Shown: in pieces, positions 46,308-55,179 of the stretch
Position numbering within the stretch: position 1 is the first letter of the stretch
Layout: every line of letters starts with the position of its first letter
Source of the DNA: Pararhizobium qamdonense
GTDB lineage: Bacteria > Pseudomonadota > Alphaproteobacteria > Rhizobiales > Rhizobiaceae
Length of the DNA stretch: 64,000 bases
Reading direction: 5' to 3'
Assembly: GCF_029277445.1 (NCBI RefSeq)
Contig: NZ_CP119567.1
Coordinates: 186,001 to 250,000, forward strand
Position numbers and translations under genes: made by a program
Notes under the pieces: generated by a model
Seen by the model: only the letters and a program-made list of their open reading frames with translations
Told to the model about the DNA's origin: nothing
The model's database searches: none

Positions 46308-46331
46308 CCGGGGCGCCTGTGGGCGCCCCGG
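46308..46331 (-). terminator. GC-rich hairpin after the moc-region binding-protein gene
   Basis: Perfect 10-bp stem CCGGGGCGCC/GGCGCCCCGG with a TGTG loop, 9 bases past the binding-protein stop. No U-tract; it likely protects or partly ends the upstream message. Confidence 0.6.
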
Positions 46332-46340
46332 TGATCAGGC

Positions 46341-47270
46341 TCAGTTCTTGGCCTGATAGTCCTTGAGGTTGGCAGGGGTCACCAGTTCGAAAGGAATATA
46401 AACCTTCTTTTCGACCGTTTCGCCGCGGGCAAATTTCAAGGCTGCGTCCAGCGCACCCTTGCCCTGACCGGCAGCGTTCTGGAACACCGTCACGTCGAGG
46501 TCACCTGCTCCCATGGCGGCAAGAGCATCCTGCGTGGCATCAACGCCGCCGATCACGACCTTGTCCATCGGACGGCCGGAGGCCTTCAGTGCCTGAATGG
46601 CGCCAATCGCCATTTCGTCATTGTTGGCGATGACGGCGTCGAATTCCAGACCGGCCGAAAGCCAGTTGGTCATCAGGTCGGCACCCTGGGTCCGCGACCA
46701 GTTGGCCGTCTGCTCTTCAACGATGGTGATGCCCTTGCAGGCGTCGGTTGCCAGAACGTCGTGCACGTCCTTGGTGCGCATGCGGGCGGCCTGGTTGGAA
46801 AGCTCGCCCATCATGACCACGGCCTTGCCCTTGCCACCGAGCAGTTTGCAGACTTCCTGGGTCTGCAGCGTGCCGGATTCGGCTTCGTTGGATGCGACGA
46901 AAGCCTGCTTTTCCGGGAGCGTGTCGATGTTGATCGGCTCGCGATTGACGTAAACCAGCGGAATGCCAGCATCGGCCGCAATCTTCGACATAGCGGCAGT
47001 CGCATCGGTATCGACCGGGTTTACGACGATGGCATCGACGCCGGCGGCAATGAAGTTCTGGATCTGGCTCTGCTGCTTGGCAACGTCGTTCTGCGCGTCT
47101 TCGACCTGCAGCGTGACGCCATCAAGCGTCTTGGCATAATCCTGCATGCCGTTGCGCAAGACGGTCAGGAAGTTGTCGTCGAACAGCGCCATCGATACGC
47201 CGACCGTTTCGGCATGGGCCGCCGTCGACATCATCACAGCCAGGGCTGCGCTCATAATCATTTTCTTCAT
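46341..47270 (-). CDS. Sugar ABC transporter substrate-binding protein (RbsB/MocB type)
   Basis: A 309-residue periplasmic protein. Signal peptide residues 1-23 (MKKMIMSAALAVMMSTAAHA). The type I fold has VGVSMALFDDNFLTVLRNGM, AGVDAIVVNPVDTDATAAMSKIAADAGIPLVYVNREP and VIANNDEMAIGAIQAL, then IGGVDATQDALAAM. It is similar in class to inositol/rhizopine-binding proteins. ATG 47270 has GTGGAGGAAC upstream; in-frame sequence above it is not coding in character. Confidence 0.91.
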   Translation of the reverse strand: MKKMIMSAALAVMMSTAAHAETVGVSMALFDDNFLTVLRNGMQDYAKTLDGVTLQVEDAQNDVAKQQSQIQNFIAAGVDAIVVNPVDTDATAAMSKIAADAGIPLVYVNREPINIDTLPEKQAFVASNEAESGTLQTQEVCKLLGGKGKAVVMMGELSNQAARMRTKDVHDVLATDACKGITIVEEQTANWSRTQGADLMTNWLSAGLEFDAVIANNDEMAIGAIQALKASGRPMDKVVIGGVDATQDALAAMGAGDLDVTVFQNAAGQGKGALDAALKFARGETVEKKVYIPFELVTPANLKDYQAKN

Positions 47271-47395
47271 GATGTAGTTCCTCCACAAAACGGTGACCGG
47301 CGACCACCCTCCACAAGCCGGAGGCGCCCCATTCCCGGCGGCGCCCAATTCCCGTATGCCGCCTCTCCCGGGCGGCTCTGCATCAAAACAGAATA

Positions 47396-47433
47396 AACAA
47401 ACCGATAGTTTGTTAATACGGAATACATATTCC
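47396..47433 (-). promoter_or_regulatory. Two palindromes upstream of the binding-protein gene
   Basis: AACAAACCGATAGTTTGTT-type repeat (arms AACAAAC 47396-47402 and GTTTGTT 47408-47414) and GGAATACATATTCC (47420-47433, arms GGAATA/TATTCC). They lie 125-165 bases before the start codon and could bind the LacI protein or another regulator. No consensus is known to me. Confidence 0.45.
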
Positions 47434-47506
47434 ATTTTATGATTGGATCGTCAAGGGCGTTCCATCCGGCATTCCTGCAAAAACGTCGGCGTGAACGTCC
47501 GTTCTC

Positions 47507-48319
47507 CTACGCCTTGGCGGCAAGGAAGTTCATACTCTCCCGGATGGCTGTCTGGATGTCGGTGGATTGATGGACGTCCGGTGAGAAAGGCTCGAACGAG
47601 AATGGTCCGGGATAGCCGTTTTCCCGCAGTTTCCGGATCTGGCCGGCATTATCCAGCCGATCGGTTGAATCAACGAGGATGCGGTGCGGATCGCGCATCG
47701 CGTTCACGGTGACATCCGGATCGGCGACACCGGAGATATGCACCAGCCCGGTCATTTCAGGATGGAATTTTTCTTCTCCTGCCAGATAATGATGGAACGT
47801 GTCATGCACGATTTTGAACCGATTCTCCCCCGAAACGGCGCGAATGGCCTCAACGGCCTCGGTTTTGGACCGCAGCGAGCAGATTTCGAACCCGAGCGGC
47901 TCGACGAGACCTGTAATGCCTGCATCTTCCAGCATCGGCTTCAGCGCGGTCAGCGCCTGGCGCAGGTTTTCCTGGCGCTCGCCATCGGCCTGGCCGCTGC
48001 CGTCGTTCACCGGCACGAGAACCAGCGCCTTGGCGCCACAGTCGCGCGCATAGGTTATGAGTTCCTGCGCTTCGCGGGCGCGGGCCTCGTTCCACTCATT
48101 GAAGCGTTGCAAGGCATTGATCGAGATGATCGTCAGCCCGTGCTTTTCGGCCAAGGCCTTGATCTCACTGGGCGGCGTCCCGTCGATGATGGCGTTGCCA
48201 TCGAGATCATTGCGAATTTCAACGGCTTCAATGCCGAGCGATGCCGCTAGACCGAAAAACGCGTCCGGCGATAATGCCGGAGCCGTCATGTGATTGAGTG
48301 CGAATGAAAGAGTGGTCAT
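47507..48319 (-). CDS. TIM-barrel sugar isomerase/epimerase (IolI/MocC-like)
   Basis: A 270-residue AP-endonuclease-2-fold enzyme. Motifs are GIEAVEIRNDLDG, LVLVPVNDGSG, ITGLVEPLGFEICSLRSK (metal Glu), FKIVHDTFHHYLAGE (metal His/Asp) and GPFSFEPFSPDV (metal Glu). Size and motifs resemble 2-keto-myo-inositol isomerase IolI; MocC of the rhizopine cluster is a larger relative. ATG 48319 is used, with AGGAGGAAC upstream. Lies between the LacI and binding-protein genes. Confidence 0.82.
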   Translation of the reverse strand: MTTLSFALNHMTAPALSPDAFFGLAASLGIEAVEIRNDLDGNAIIDGTPPSEIKALAEKHGLTIISINALQRFNEWNEARAREAQELITYARDCGAKALVLVPVNDGSGQADGERQENLRQALTALKPMLEDAGITGLVEPLGFEICSLRSKTEAVEAIRAVSGENRFKIVHDTFHHYLAGEEKFHPEMTGLVHISGVADPDVTVNAMRDPHRILVDSTDRLDNAGQIRKLRENGYPGPFSFEPFSPDVHQSTDIQTAIRESMNFLAAKA

Positions 48320-48532
48320 GGTTGCTGTTCCTCCTGCGAAATGAACGGGCCAGGGAGGGCCGGGCGGCACGCTTTTCACGCGTGCGGTCCGGATGAAAAT
48401 CTCTCTCCCTGAGGCTGGAGGATCAGCAGCTTATTGCGGAACAGTCAAAGAGGAAGACGCCATTTCCCTGTCATTCGTGACAGAATGCGAAAACGTCTTG
48501 AGGGAATTCCATCATTTCCCGCGCTGTGCCGG

Positions 48533-49564
48533 TCAAATATTCTCCGGCGTGAAAATATCGAACGGCAAGAATGTCTGACCGGGAACGCCGCCGATGCCGC
48601 GATCTATCGCGGCAACCATCTGGCCGATCAGTTCGCGGGCGATCGGGGCGGCGGGTGTTGATATCGCCATGGTCACCAGATCATCGGCCAGCGCTGCGCG
48701 TGATTCCGGCGTCAGTTCGTTGACGACCACAAGCAGCTTTCCGGCACGCTTCTCTTCCGCCAGCGCCGTGATCGCACCCTCCATGCCGCCGCCGCAGACA
48801 TAGAAGCCGATGAGATCGGGGTGACGCTGCAGGAGATGGACGGTTGCCTCATGGGTAATCTCGGCAGTGTCCAGATTGACCAGCGTATCCAATACCTCGA
48901 AGTCTGGCGCGTTCTCGCGGAAATAAGACCGGAAACCGATCTCGCGCAGTTCATGGCCGTGAAAACGGTGGCTGCCGATGAATGTCGCGACCTTGCCCGG
49001 CTTTCGCGCCGCCTTGGCGATCATCCAGGCGGCGGTGCGCCCGACCGTGCGGTTGTTCAGCCCCACATAGCCTTCACGCACGCCGGCGGCGAAATCGGAG
49101 AGAAGCGAGAAAACGGGAATTCCCTTTTCCCGCAAGTCTTCCACCGCCGCCGTCACGGCCGGATAATCCGGGCAAACAAGCGCCACCGCCTGGTTGCGGG
49201 CGGCCACCGCCTTGAGTTTTTCCGTCAATGCCGTCGGTGTCGCACTCGTATTATAGTCGATCTGGGGAATGATGCGGACGCCGGGCGCCGACAGGGCCGC
49301 AGCTTCGATCTCCCTTGTCATCGACTGGTAGAAATACTGGTTCGGCTTTTGCAGGATGAAGCCTAGTCGATATTGCGGCAGATCCTCGAAGACCCGCTGA
49401 CGCAACAGGCTGACGGCATGGTAGCCGATCGCCTTGGCCGCATCGTAAACCCGCCGCGCGGTTTCCTCCCGAACCTTGTGGCGGCCGTTCAGAACGCGAT
49501 CGACAGTGGCGACGCTGACGCCTGCAGCATTGGCGAGATCGGTAATGGTCGGGCGTCCGCTCAT
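48533..49564 (-). CDS. LacI-family transcriptional regulator
   Basis: A 343-residue repressor. The LacI helix-turn-helix and hinge are at residues 1-60 (PTITDLANAAGVSVATVDRVLNGRHKVREETARRV). The rest is a periplasmic-binding-like sensor domain with IGFYVCGGGMEGAI and VVNELTPESRAAL. Ribosome binding site AGGAGAAC just before the ATG. It is divergent from the mocD-like gene and upstream of the import/dehydrogenase operon, so it probably controls both arms; the ligand should be the transported polyol or a derivative. Confidence 0.9.
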   Translation of the reverse strand: MSGRPTITDLANAAGVSVATVDRVLNGRHKVREETARRVYDAAKAIGYHAVSLLRQRVFEDLPQYRLGFILQKPNQYFYQSMTREIEAAALSAPGVRIIPQIDYNTSATPTALTEKLKAVAARNQAVALVCPDYPAVTAAVEDLREKGIPVFSLLSDFAAGVREGYVGLNNRTVGRTAAWMIAKAARKPGKVATFIGSHRFHGHELREIGFRSYFRENAPDFEVLDTLVNLDTAEITHEATVHLLQRHPDLIGFYVCGGGMEGAITALAEEKRAGKLLVVVNELTPESRAALADDLVTMAISTPAAPIARELIGQMVAAIDRGIGGVPGQTFLPFDIFTPENI

Positions 49565-49591
49565 CGGTTCTCCTGAGGTAAACCATCATTT

Positions 49592-49631
49592 TCTCATGAG
49601 AGATATGATGTGTTTTGATAGATTACATCAA
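49592..49631. promoter_or_regulatory. Palindromes between the lacI and mocD-like genes
   Basis: TCTCATGAGA (49592-49601, perfect) and TTGATAGATTACATCAA (49615-49631, 5-bp arms). Their place between divergent promoters suits the local LacI protein. Inference only. Confidence 0.4.
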
Positions 49632-49705
49632 GGCTGCATTGAGCTGCAATCAAAGTCAACCTATCCTGATTGCACAAGCCAAGACCGGACGGCGGGAGGA
49701 TGTAA

Positions 49706-50791
49706 ATGGACAAGGTTGCCACGAAACGCGACTATAGCCTGCTCGGCCGCGATGCCCAGGCTGCCGTCGACAGCGGACTTGCCGCTGCCGAATGGTATCA
49801 CACCGACATTCCGCGCAGGCAGATGAAAGAGCTGATGAAGCGCGAGGATGGCCCCGCTATCCGCGATACGGTGATCTGGCTCGGCAGCATGGTGGTTACC
49901 GGCGCACTTGGGATCTATTTCTGGGGCACCTTGTGGTGCGTGCCGTTCTTCCTGATCTACGGCGTCATGTATGGCTCGGCATCGGATTCGCGCTGGCATG
50001 AATGCGGTCACGGCACGGCCTTCAAGACGCGCTGGATGAATGATGCGGTCTATCAGATCGCCTGTTTCATGATCATGCGCAATCCGGTGACCTGGCGCTG
50101 GAGCCACACGCGGCACCACACCGATACGGTCATCGTCGGCCGCGATCCGGAAATCGCCGTGATGCGCCCGCCGGACCTGTTCAGGCTGATCCTCAATGTC
50201 TTCGGCCTGCTGGACGCGGGCTATGCGATGATCGACATGGTCCGCAATGCCGCGGGGATCATCAGTCCGGCCGAAAAAACCTTTATCCCCGAGCAGGAAC
50301 AGCCGCGCGTGATCCGTGTCGCCCGCATCTGGATGCTGATCTATGCCGCAACGCTTGCACTGGCGATCTATCTCGGCTCCATCCTGCCGCTGATGCTGGT
50401 CGGACTGCCGCGGCTCTATGGGGCCTGGCATCATGTCCTGACCGGGCTTTTGCAGCATGGCGGCCTTGCCGACAACGTCATCGATCACCGCCTGAATAGC
50501 CGCAGCGTCTACATGAACCGATTCAGCCGGTTCGTGTACTGGAACATGAACTATCATGTCGAACATCACATGTTTCCGATGGTGCCCTATCATGCACTGC
50601 CGCAGCTGCATGCGATGATCAAGCATGACCTGCCCGCCCCGAACAGGTCGATGCTCGAAGGCTATCGCGAGATGATCCCGGCCTTCCTGCGCCAGCTGAG
50701 AAACGAGGACTATTTTCTCAAGCGCGCGCTGCCGCCGACGGCCAAGCCGTACCGCGAGGAATTTCACGCCGAGCCAATCGCCGCCGAATAG
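49706..50791 (+). CDS. mocD: Membrane fatty-acid-desaturase-type oxygenase (MocD-like)
   Basis: A 361-residue membrane di-iron enzyme. Three histidine boxes are intact: HECGH (98-102), HTRHH (134-138) and HVEHH (284-288), with extra His at 242-243 and 251. Membrane spans are at about 57-90 and 205-235. In Sinorhizobium rhizopine strains MocD with MocE and MocF is required to demethylate 3-O-methyl-scyllo-inosamine. Ribosome binding site GGGAGGA, 36 bases before mocE. A lipid desaturase role is an alternative, but the dedicated ferredoxin and reductase beside it favour oxygenation of a small molecule. Confidence 0.8.
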   Translation: MDKVATKRDYSLLGRDAQAAVDSGLAAAEWYHTDIPRRQMKELMKREDGPAIRDTVIWLGSMVVTGALGIYFWGTLWCVPFFLIYGVMYGSASDSRWHECGHGTAFKTRWMNDAVYQIACFMIMRNPVTWRWSHTRHHTDTVIVGRDPEIAVMRPPDLFRLILNVFGLLDAGYAMIDMVRNAAGIISPAEKTFIPEQEQPRVIRVARIWMLIYAATLALAIYLGSILPLMLVGLPRLYGAWHHVLTGLLQHGGLADNVIDHRLNSRSVYMNRFSRFVYWNMNYHVEHHMFPMVPYHALPQLHAMIKHDLPAPNRSMLEGYREMIPAFLRQLRNEDYFLKRALPPTAKPYREEFHAEPIAAE

Positions 50792-50827
50792 AGCGGTATC
50801 AAAGAACAGAAGCGAATGGAGGAAACG

Positions 50828-51142
50828 ATGAGCAACTGGGTGGAAGTCTGCGCAACGGACGATATCGATGAAGAGGATGTCATCCGCTTCGATCACGAGG
50901 GAAAAACCTTTGCGGTGTACCGCAGCCCCGACGACCGGTTCTTTGCGACCGATGGGCTCTGCACCCATGAAAAAATCCATCTTGCCGACGGGCTTGTCAT
51001 GGACGACATCATCGAATGTCCAAAGCACAATGGCCGCTTCAGCTATATGACGGGAGAGGCCAAGGGAGCTCCCGTCTGCGTCGATCTCAAGACCTACCCG
51101 GTCAAGGTCGAGGATGGCAGCGTCTTCATTTCACTGGGTTGA
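50828..51142 (+). CDS. mocE: Rieske-type [2Fe-2S] ferredoxin (MocE family)
   Basis: A 104-residue single Rieske domain. Cluster ligands are Cys45-x-His47 (CTHEKIH) and Cys64-x2-His67 (CPKHNGRF). It carries electrons from the MocF-like reductase to the MocD-like oxygenase. ATG 50828 has GGAGGAAAC upstream; an ATG at 50816 lies before this site and is unlikely. The stop is 10 bases before mocF. Confidence 0.9.
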   Translation: MSNWVEVCATDDIDEEDVIRFDHEGKTFAVYRSPDDRFFATDGLCTHEKIHLADGLVMDDIIECPKHNGRFSYMTGEAKGAPVCVDLKTYPVKVEDGSVFISLG

Positions 51143-51152
51143 GGGGGCGATC

Positions 51153-52391
51153 ATGACGCATATCCTCATCATCGGGGCAGGGGAATGCGGCGCGCGCGCA
51201 GCTTTTTGCCTGCGCGAAAAGGGTTTTCCTGGAGAGATCACCCTTGTCGGCGCCGAGGAACATCTGCCCTATGAGCGCCCGCCGCTCTCTAAGGATGCGC
51301 TGCTGCTGGGACATGCGCCCAGGCTGGTCTCCGATGCCGCCCGCTATCTGGAGGCAGGCATCACGGTGCTCACCGGCATCAGCGCGGAAAATATCGAGCC
51401 GCTCGGGAAAACTGTACGCTTGTCCGATGGCCGCAATCTCGCCTATGACCAGCTGCTTTTGACGACAGGTGCCCGCCCACGCCCGTTTCCGGGCCAAAAT
51501 CCAGTCGCCGCAGCGTCCGGCACACGCATTCGGACATTGCGAACCCATGGTGACGCCGTTGCCATCCGTGCTGCCCTGCAGCCGGGTACGCATCTTGCCA
51601 TCATCGGCGGCGGGTTCATCGGTCTTGAACTGGCGGCAACCGCGCGCAAGCTCGGCGCGCGCGTCACGCTGGTCGAGGGCCTGCCCCGCATCCTCAGCCG
51701 TGGCGTACCGGAAGAACTGGCCGCCGTGGTCGCCGAGCGGCACAAGGCCGAGGGCGTCGAAATCCTCTGCGGCGTCAAGATCCGGGGCCTTGAAGAAAAC
51801 CGGGAGGGTGCAAAAATCCTTTTGGATGATGACAGCACGATTGCTGCAGACCTGATCGTCGTCGGCATCGGTGCCATCCCGAATATCGAACTTGCCCGCG
51901 ATGCCGGACTTGCAATCGACAACGGCATCGCCGTTGACGCAAGTTTGCGAACATCCGTGCCGGACATCTTTGCCGCAGGCGACTGCTGCTCATTTCCCCT
52001 GTCGCATTACGGCAATCGCCGCCTGCGCCTGGAAGCCTGGCGCAATGCCCAGGACCAGGGCCAGCTTGCCGCCGCCAATCTCTTGGGGGCAGAAGAGACG
52101 ATCACCGCCATTCCCTGGTTCTGGTCGGATCAATACGACTTGACGCTGCAGATTGCCGGTCTCGCCGACGGTGCGGCCCAGACCGTCCGCCGCGAGATGG
52201 CTCAAGGCGCCTTCATTCTCTTCCATCTCGATGCCGGGGGCCGGTTGATCGCCGCCAGCGGTATCGGTCCCGGCAACACAGTTGCCCGCGATATCCGCCT
52301 TGCCGAAATGATGATTGCGGCCGGCATCCACCCCGATCCGGCAGCCCTTGCAGCGCCGGACACCAAGCTGAAGACGCTGCTGGCGGCCTGA
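51153..52391 (+). CDS. mocF: FAD/NAD(P)H ferredoxin reductase (MocF-like)
   Basis: A 412-residue pyridine-nucleotide-disulfide-type reductase of the Rieske/ferredoxin-reductase group. FAD motif ILIIGAGECGARAAF (2-16), PYERPPLSKDAL, NAD motif IIGGGFIGLELAATARKLGARV, and FAAGDCCSFP near residue 280. The C-terminal reductase domain has SDQYDLTLQIAGLA. GGGGGCGATC precedes ATG 51153. Electron donor for MocE. Confidence 0.88.
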   Translation: MTHILIIGAGECGARAAFCLREKGFPGEITLVGAEEHLPYERPPLSKDALLLGHAPRLVSDAARYLEAGITVLTGISAENIEPLGKTVRLSDGRNLAYDQLLLTTGARPRPFPGQNPVAAASGTRIRTLRTHGDAVAIRAALQPGTHLAIIGGGFIGLELAATARKLGARVTLVEGLPRILSRGVPEELAAVVAERHKAEGVEILCGVKIRGLEENREGAKILLDDDSTIAADLIVVGIGAIPNIELARDAGLAIDNGIAVDASLRTSVPDIFAAGDCCSFPLSHYGNRRLRLEAWRNAQDQGQLAAANLLGAEETITAIPWFWSDQYDLTLQIAGLADGAAQTVRREMAQGAFILFHLDAGGRLIAASGIGPGNTVARDIRLAEMMIAAGIHPDPAALAAPDTKLKTLLAA

Positions 52392-52462
52392 AGGCCGCAG
52401 GACCAAACAGAGAACCAACCGCAGCGGCTCCTTCGCCGCTCGCGGCAACGGAGAATGATGCC

Positions 52463-53254
52463 ATGAGACATCACCGGCCAACCGTCGCCGACCTTCTGTC
52501 GATGAAGGGAAAACGTCAGCTGAGCATGCTGCGCGTCGAGACACTGGAGGAGGCGGAGGCCGCCGAACGGGCAGGGGTCGATCTCGTCTCCGTGCCGCCA
52601 TCGCTTCTGAGCCCGGCCTTCCGCGAGGCAGCACCCTCCGTCTTTGCCTTTCCCGGTCTGGAATATGGCGATCTTGTCACGGCGGACGAGTATATCCGTG
52701 CTGCTTTCCAGGCCCTGAAAGCAGGTGGTGACGCGGTCTATTGCGCCGCAGGTCTTTCGACCGTCCGCCGTATGCGCGAAGAAGGTATCCCGGTTTGCGG
52801 CCATGTCGGGCTCATTCCCTCAAAAGCCACCTGGACCGGCGGTTTCCGCGCGGTCGGCAAGACGTCGGTCAGCGCACTTGAAATCTGGCGGCAGACAAAG
52901 GCACTTGAAGACGCCGGTGCATTTGCCGCCGAGATCGAGGTCGTTCCGGGCGAAGTCGCAGCCGCGATCAGCGAACGCACCTCCATGTTGATGCTGTCCA
53001 TGGGAGCGGGCACCGGCTGTGACGCGCAATATCTGTTTGCAGACGATGTGCTCGGCGCCACCAAAGGCCATGTTCCGCGCCACGCCAGGATCTATCGGAA
53101 CTTCGCCGTCGAATATAACCGGCTGCAACAGGAGCGCATTGCCGCATTCGGCGAATTTGTGGCCGATGTCAAATCCGGCGCCTATCCCGCCAAATCGCAT
53201 CTGGTCGGCATCGAGCCTGCGGAGCTGGAAGCATTCCTGCAGTCGCTGGCGTAA
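52463..53254 (+). CDS. PanB-like (ketopantoate hydroxymethyltransferase superfamily) enzyme, divergent
   Basis: A 263-residue TIM barrel. PVCGHVGLIPS (110-120), GGFRAVGK (126-133), EVVP (159-162, catalytic Glu position), SMGAG (179-183) and KGHVPRHARIY (201-211) match PanB. The three PanB metal ligands seem lost: VGDS is VSVPPS here (42-47), the second Asp site is changed and IEGG is CAAG (94-97). It is therefore unlikely to make pantothenate and may use another acceptor. It is last in the mocDEF-like operon, 71 bases after mocF. Function is not known. Confidence 0.7.
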   Translation: MRHHRPTVADLLSMKGKRQLSMLRVETLEEAEAAERAGVDLVSVPPSLLSPAFREAAPSVFAFPGLEYGDLVTADEYIRAAFQALKAGGDAVYCAAGLSTVRRMREEGIPVCGHVGLIPSKATWTGGFRAVGKTSVSALEIWRQTKALEDAGAFAAEIEVVPGEVAAAISERTSMLMLSMGAGTGCDAQYLFADDVLGATKGHVPRHARIYRNFAVEYNRLQQERIAAFGEFVADVKSGAYPAKSHLVGIEPAELEAFLQSLA

Positions 53255-53315
53255 GCAGTAGCCGCCTTGCCGCACCTCACTGCTGCGTGCCGCCGTCCTT
53301 TTGCTTTTTTGTTGT

Positions 53316-55178
53316 TCAAACTGAGAGGCAGGACGCTTCAAACGGAGCAAGCTGCACCGGTTGGGAACTCATGCCGAGTTTCGTGGTGTCGATCGACTGT
53401 TCCTGCGCCGTGAGATTGGCGATCCAGGCAAGACGGCCGTCCGCTGTATCCACCGTAAATGCCAAGACCTTGTCCGGCGCGGAGGACGTGACCGCCTGCC
53501 AGGGGTTTCCGGCAATGTCCGAAAGCCCCCTGACGATGGCATGGAGCGGGCGTTTGCCGCCGTCTTCGACCGGCTCATGCTTACCGGCATAAAGTCCGAA
53601 CGGGCCGGTGAGTGCGCACAAGGTCAGGGTTTCAAGACCGGCATCCAGGACTGAGGTGACATAGCCTGCGGCAAAGGCTGCGGCGAATTGGCCGTTATGG
53701 CGCGGATCCCGGTTGGCCATCGGGATGCGGCCACCATCCGGATTGTCCATCGTGCGGCTGCCATAGGGGTTCTGGCGCATGGGGATGGTGGAGGGGCCGA
53801 TCCGGTAGGGCTTGCCGCCATAGATGGCGCGGACGGATTTCGTGATGAAGGGCAGGGCCTCGAGCGTCTGCATGACGCTGATATCGTCGGCGGCATGGAC
53901 GATCGGGTTGGTGCAATGGCTGATGAAGGCGAGGTTTTCGCCCGGCGCGCGCTTGCGGTTGAGTTCGGTAAAATAGGACAGCATCCCACCGCCGAGGCGG
54001 ATGCCGGGAAACGCCTGCAGGGCCGCCGCGTAAACGTCTGCAAGCGGCGGGCAGTCCGGCCACGCGCTGCCGGGCGGTGTCGATTGCCGGTCAACCGAGG
54101 GGCAGACCATGATGGCGTCAGGGCCGAAACCCGCGTCCCGCATCCAGGCAGAGATTTCCTGCAATTCCTCGCCCAGTGCCCTTTGGCAGGGGACGGCAAT
54201 TTCGAGCGTCGTGGTGCCGGTGTGAACAGCTGAAACTGCGGCGAAATCTGTAAAGGCTGACGGGCCGTGACCGGCTGCCGGGTCGAAATGGAAAAGCAGC
54301 TCCTGAACGTTCAGCGCATCCGGTTGCTCAAGAGCCGCAAGGCTGTCTTTCGCTTCCTCAGGCGTGATCAACAGGCCGATCGCAGGCATGGTGCCGGTGC
54401 CTGTGCCGGGCGTAAGATGGACGATGCCATGATTTTCGGCGGCGGCGGCGGCAACGTCGGACGCGGTTCGGCTGTCGGTGATCGTCAGGGTGATCTGCTG
54501 GGAGACCGGTCCGTTTGCCGGGATCATATAGGGCCAGGGCAGGGCGAGCGGGCGGACATAGGTCTTGTAGGACGCATCCGACCAGTTGCGCTGGTCCTCC
54601 ATCTCGAACGTGTCGCCTTCCATGCGGCATTCGGCGCTGACGCCGGCAAGGGCGGTGTGCGTGATGGAGCGCATGTCCTTGAACGGCTGCCACGGCTCGA
54701 TCAGGTCAGGAAGCTTCGTGTCTTCGATGGCGCCATCGACATGCTCGACGGTCACCGGCGTGCCCGCGATGCCGACGATGGGATGGAGAATGCAAAAACC
54801 GCAGCGATTGGTCTCAAAGCCGGTCTCCGATTGCGCCAAGCCCTTGAAAATCAGCCTTCCGTCCGCTGTGCCTTCGATCGCGGCGGATATATCGAGAAGG
54901 CTGCCATACGGACCATGGCAACGGGCGCTATAGGCGACGCTGAACCCCGCCTCCGTCTCGGTGACGGCAAGGTTTGATACTGTGGGATCATAGGTGCCCC
55001 AGTCGCGGTCGCGCACCAGGTAGGAGATGGCGCGCAGCACCTCGACGCCATCATAGCGGATTGCGCGCAGATTGCCGCCCGCCAGTTGCGCCGTCAGTTT
55101 TCCGGCTCTTAGCAAACGGGGCGCAGGCTCGGCCTGCCTGGTTCCGTAAAGCTTGAACGCGGTTTCTGCATCGTTCAT
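53316..55178 (-). CDS. apnL: D-apionate lactonase
   Basis: A 620-residue cytosolic protein matching the recently defined ApnL family: FKLYGTRQ at the start, YLVRDRDWGTY, GFETNRCGFCILHP and EPWQPFKDM. The middle has a TIM-barrel-like part with FISHCTNPIVHAADD, AIYGGKPYRIGPSTIP and NPDGGRIPMANRDPRHNGQFAAA. It hydrolyses D-apionolactone to D-apionate. Start ATG 55178, one base after the dehydrogenase stop. Last gene of the apiose operon; converges with the PanB-like gene. Confidence 0.82.
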   Translation of the reverse strand: MNDAETAFKLYGTRQAEPAPRLLRAGKLTAQLAGGNLRAIRYDGVEVLRAISYLVRDRDWGTYDPTVSNLAVTETEAGFSVAYSARCHGPYGSLLDISAAIEGTADGRLIFKGLAQSETGFETNRCGFCILHPIVGIAGTPVTVEHVDGAIEDTKLPDLIEPWQPFKDMRSITHTALAGVSAECRMEGDTFEMEDQRNWSDASYKTYVRPLALPWPYMIPANGPVSQQITLTITDSRTASDVAAAAAENHGIVHLTPGTGTGTMPAIGLLITPEEAKDSLAALEQPDALNVQELLFHFDPAAGHGPSAFTDFAAVSAVHTGTTTLEIAVPCQRALGEELQEISAWMRDAGFGPDAIMVCPSVDRQSTPPGSAWPDCPPLADVYAAALQAFPGIRLGGGMLSYFTELNRKRAPGENLAFISHCTNPIVHAADDISVMQTLEALPFITKSVRAIYGGKPYRIGPSTIPMRQNPYGSRTMDNPDGGRIPMANRDPRHNGQFAAAFAAGYVTSVLDAGLETLTLCALTGPFGLYAGKHEPVEDGGKRPLHAIVRGLSDIAGNPWQAVTSSAPDKVLAFTVDTADGRLAWIANLTAQEQSIDTTKLGMSSQPVQLAPFEASCLSV

Positions 55179-55179
55179 T

